Source: Methanoculleus formosensis (GTDB taxonomy: Archaea; Halobacteriota; Methanomicrobia; Methanomicrobiales; Methanoculleaceae). From it: DNA of 64,000 nt. The notes below the pieces were generated by a model. The model was not told the DNA's origin. It searched no databases and saw nothing but the letters and a program-made list of their open reading frames with translations. Positions 61,924-64,000 of the stretch are shown piece by piece (within the stretch, counting starts at the first letter, position 1; each line of letters starts with the position of its first letter). The position numbers were made by a program, and so were the translations under genes. The stretch lies in the NCBI RefSeq assembly GCF_025384765.1, contig NZ_VHLL01000002.1, positions 372,001 to 436,000 on the forward strand. Direction: 5' to 3'.

Positions 61924-63225
61924 TCAGCGCCCGGCCCGGATGACGTTTCGCTCCTCCGCCCGGAGGAGCCCCTGCTCGATGTCCACGGGGTCGACCCGGT
62001 GCCGGTCCTCCATCAGCGCCGAGATCACCGCCTCTTTCATCATCATCCGCAGGTCAGAGCCAGAGAACCCCTCTGTCCGGGCGGCAAGGTCCGCGAAGTC
62101 ACAGTCGCACTCGATCGTGGCGGCGACCTTCTCGAGGATCGCCTGCCGCATCGCCTGGTCGGGGAGCGGGAACTCGACGACCTCGTCGAACCGCCGCCAG
62201 GCCGCCTCGTCGAGGATCCTCGGGTGGTTCGTCGCCCCGATGAGGAGGACGCCGTTCTTGACGAAACTGATCTGGTCGATGTTCTTGAGGAGCATGTTCA
62301 CCGCACGCTTCATCGCGCCGTGATCGTCGCTGACCCGGGTCTTCGCGACGAAGTCGAACTCGTCGATGAAGAGGATGCAGGGGCTGAGTTTCTTCGCGAG
62401 ATCGAAGATCCGGTCGATGTTCTTCGATGTCTCGCCGAGGTACTGGGAGGTGACCATCGCGAGACGGACCTCGAGCACCGGCATGTGGAGTTCCTGCGAC
62501 ATCGCGAGCGCAAGCGAGGTCTTCCCGGTTCCGGGCGGGCCGACGAAGAGGAGCCTGCCGAACTCGTAGATGCCGTGCCGCTTCAGGTAGTCGCGGTGCT
62601 CGAGGGCGACGGCGATCTTCTTGATCATCTCCTCCTGGCGTGGGGTGCAGACCAGCTTCGCAAGCGAGTACTCGACCTCGTCCGGCGCGCTGATGATGAT
62701 GAGGTCGCGGGCCTCCCGCATCTCCTCGCTCTCGGCGATGATCCGCGAGACCCTCCCCTCCACGTACTCCCGTGAATCCTCGAACCGGCGGTTTCTCGCC
62801 CGGGTTTCGCGGTAGCTGACCTCGAAACCGTCTTTCCCGTCGAAGAAGTACGCGAGAACGGGGTTCGCCCCGATCCTCTCCTTTCCGCCCTTCTTGAGGA
62901 ACCACCCCGCTGCCGTATCGAGCGAGGGCAGACTCAGCCGCTGCCCGAACTCATCGTAGCCGACGAACGGGTTTGCGCGAACCGCCTGGCGGGCGGAGTC
63001 CGGGGTCTCGAACACCTTCCTGATCGCCCCCTCGCTCACAGTCAGGGGACGCTTCACCTCGCGGTTTCCGCCGCTCCCGGCACCGAAGAACTCCCGGCAG
63101 CGCGGGCTGAGGTCGTTGATGTCGAGTTCCTCGTTCCGGTTGAATATCTCCGCGGTGAGCAGGAGTTCCATGATAGCGAGGACGTCACGTGTACCTGTGT
63201 CGCCGGTCATATTATGAGCAGACAT
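61924..63225 (-). CDS. AAA-family ATPase
   Basis: The 433-residue protein has an N-terminal helical region (about 1-190), then an AAA module: Walker A LFVGPPGTGKTSLAL, Walker B CILFIDEFDFV, sensor 1 LLIGATNHP, arginine finger region AAWRRFDEVVEF and sensor 2-type GFSGSDLRMMM. It resembles archaeal Cdc48/proteasome-activating-type single AAA proteins but without a Cdc48 N domain, so it may act on a specific complex. ATG 63225 (MSAHNM) is taken as start; the longer frame has no ribosome site. It is 28 bases after the map gene on the same strand. Confidence 0.85.
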   Translation of the reverse strand: MSAHNMTGDTGTRDVLAIMELLLTAEIFNRNEELDINDLSPRCREFFGAGSGGNREVKRPLTVSEGAIRKVFETPDSARQAVRANPFVGYDEFGQRLSLPSLDTAAGWFLKKGGKERIGANPVLAYFFDGKDGFEVSYRETRARNRRFEDSREYVEGRVSRIIAESEEMREARDLIIISAPDEVEYSLAKLVCTPRQEEMIKKIAVALEHRDYLKRHGIYEFGRLLFVGPPGTGKTSLALAMSQELHMPVLEVRLAMVTSQYLGETSKNIDRIFDLAKKLSPCILFIDEFDFVAKTRVSDDHGAMKRAVNMLLKNIDQISFVKNGVLLIGATNHPRILDEAAWRRFDEVVEFPLPDQAMRQAILEKVAATIECDCDFADLAARTEGFSGSDLRMMMKEAVISALMEDRHRVDPVDIEQGLLRAEERNVIRAGR

Positions 63226-63253
63226 ATTTGCGCGCGGCCTCAATAAGCGTAGC

Positions 63254-64000
63254 TCACCGGGTGGTGACCTCGCACCCATCGGCGGTGACGATCATGGTGT
63301 GCTCCGCCTGCGAGACGAACGAGCCCGGCAGGTCGTGCAGCACGGGGAAGGGATGGAGCGTCCCGTTCCGCACGAGCGTGGAGAGCCCGATCTCGACCTT
63401 GTCGCCCGGAATCCAGCGGCGGGAGAACGGGAGCCCCCGGCGCGGCCGGGCGGTCTCAAGGATCCGTCTTGCCGACGGGAGGCGTGCGGGCCGGGCTGCG
63501 ATCTGTTTATAGATCTCCACCCGCGCCGCCTCAGCGACCTTCCCCGACCCCGTTGTGGCGAAGGGCTCGATTGCAAAGACCATCCCCTCCTCGAGGACGG
63601 TGCCGCCGTTCATCGCGACGTTCGGGATCATGGGCTTCCCGTGGAGGTCGTAGCGGTCAAGGCCGTGCCCGGTGAGGTTGCCGACCGGTTTGTAGCCGTG
63701 CTCCTCGATCACCGCCTGGATGGCCGCTCCGAGGTCTCCCGTGACGACTCCCGGCCGGACGGCGTTGATCGCCGCCTCGAGGGCAGCCCGGGACGCCTCG
63801 ACGAGCGGGCCGTGGTCGCCGAGGTCGACGGTCATGGCGGTGTCGGCGATGTAACCGTCGACGTGTATCCCGAGATCGACCTTGATGAGGTCGCCCCGGG
63901 CGAAGACCCGCTCGTCGCCGGGCATGGCGGTGTCGTGCGCCGCGGCCTCGTTCGAGGAGACATTCAGGGGGAAGGCGAGCAGCGCCCCCTCTTCGGCCAC
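63254..64000 (-). CDS. map: Methionine aminopeptidase type II, N-terminus cut by window edge
   Basis: The visible 248 residues are the C-terminal part of archaeal type II methionine aminopeptidase; about 45 residues are missing at the right edge. Metal ligands are visible: the aspartates in KVDLGIHVDGYIADTAM, the histidine in LTGHGLDRYDLHG, the glutamate in VFAIEPFATTG and the last glutamate in FVSQAEHTMIV. The substrate-pocket NEAAAHDT histidine is also present. It removes initiator methionine from nascent proteins. The first visible codon is not the true start. Confidence 0.93.
   Translation of the reverse strand: MAEEGALLAFPLNVSSNEAAAHDTAMPGDERVFARGDLIKVDLGIHVDGYIADTAMTVDLGDHGPLVEASRAALEAAINAVRPGVVTGDLGAAIQAVIEEHGYKPVGNLTGHGLDRYDLHGKPMIPNVAMNGGTVLEEGMVFAIEPFATTGSGKVAEAARVEIYKQIAARPARLPSARRILETARPRRGLPFSRRWIPGDKVEIGLSTLVRNGTLHPFPVLHDLPGSFVSQAEHTMIVTADGCEVTTR

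Overview
The window is a stretch of a high-GC methanogenic archaeon of the order Methanomicrobiales, most likely Methanoculleus or a close relative. The methanogen assignment rests on a compact cluster of methanogenesis marker genes (mmp7, 17, 15, 5, 6, 3) next to the methyl-coenzyme M reductase activation ATPase AtwA (51804-58622). Archaeal core genes support it: egsA for ether lipids, priS and a GINS subunit, the L44e/S27e/aIF2-alpha/Nop10 operon, archaeal Elp3 and ribose-1,5-bisphosphate isomerase. The genus is an inference from overall gene content and sequence feel, not from a search.

Region 1 (1 to about 10468) is accessory DNA, more AT-rich and less gene-dense than the rest. It holds the 3' part of a DUF499-family ATPase gene (a family linked to defence islands), about 2 kb with no intact gene, a small catalytic-domain-only tyrosine recombinase, a secreted PEGA protein, a membrane-anchored CAP/SCP protein, a protein of exact 37-residue Cys/His zinc-finger repeats, a TPR protein and a full-length tyrosine integrase. 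Directly upstream of the integrase start lies the 3' end of a tRNA gene (T arm and acceptor strand, 10444-10468) without its 5' half. I read this as the distal attachment site of an integrated element that extends leftwards beyond the window.

Region 2 (10469-34648) is chromosomal: an 800-bp intergenic stretch with clustered operator-like repeats, a secreted transglutaminase-like lipoprotein, a TrpF-like enzyme, a large ferritin-like protein, Hsp20, trehalose synthase TreT, a histidine kinase/response regulator pair, a riboflavin/F420-pathway reductase, a glutamate-synthase-like flavoprotein, an NAD-dependent epimerase, a two-gene 2-oxoacid:ferredoxin oxidoreductase, an SDR, an MFS transporter, a fused N-carbamoylputrescine amidase/agmatine deiminase, MntP and a DUF362 protein.

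Region 3 (34649-46088) is information processing and lipid biosynthesis: ProS, a SpoIIM/DUF63 membrane pair divergent from egsA with only 11 bp between start codons, UPF0179, an ADP-ribosylglycohydrolase, UPF0058, then a run elp3-priS-gins followed by rpl44e-rps27e-aif2a-nop10-PAC2.

Region 4 (46208-64000) has a DUF234 fragment, an RDD protein, a rhodanese lipoprotein, an ABC ATPase with degenerate catalytic motifs, AsnB, the mmp/atwA cluster with a carboxymuconolactone-decarboxylase-like protein at one end and a HAD protein at the other, ribose-1,5-bisphosphate isomerase, a RelE-type toxin-antitoxin pair with a palindromic operator, an MBL-fold hydrolase, an AAA ATPase and the C-terminal part of methionine aminopeptidase cut by the right edge.

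The most distinctive items are the tRNA-inserted element and its unusual cargo, the AguB-AguA fusion, the activation-gene cluster with two candidate new members, the degenerate ABC ATPase, and several palindromes at promoters.
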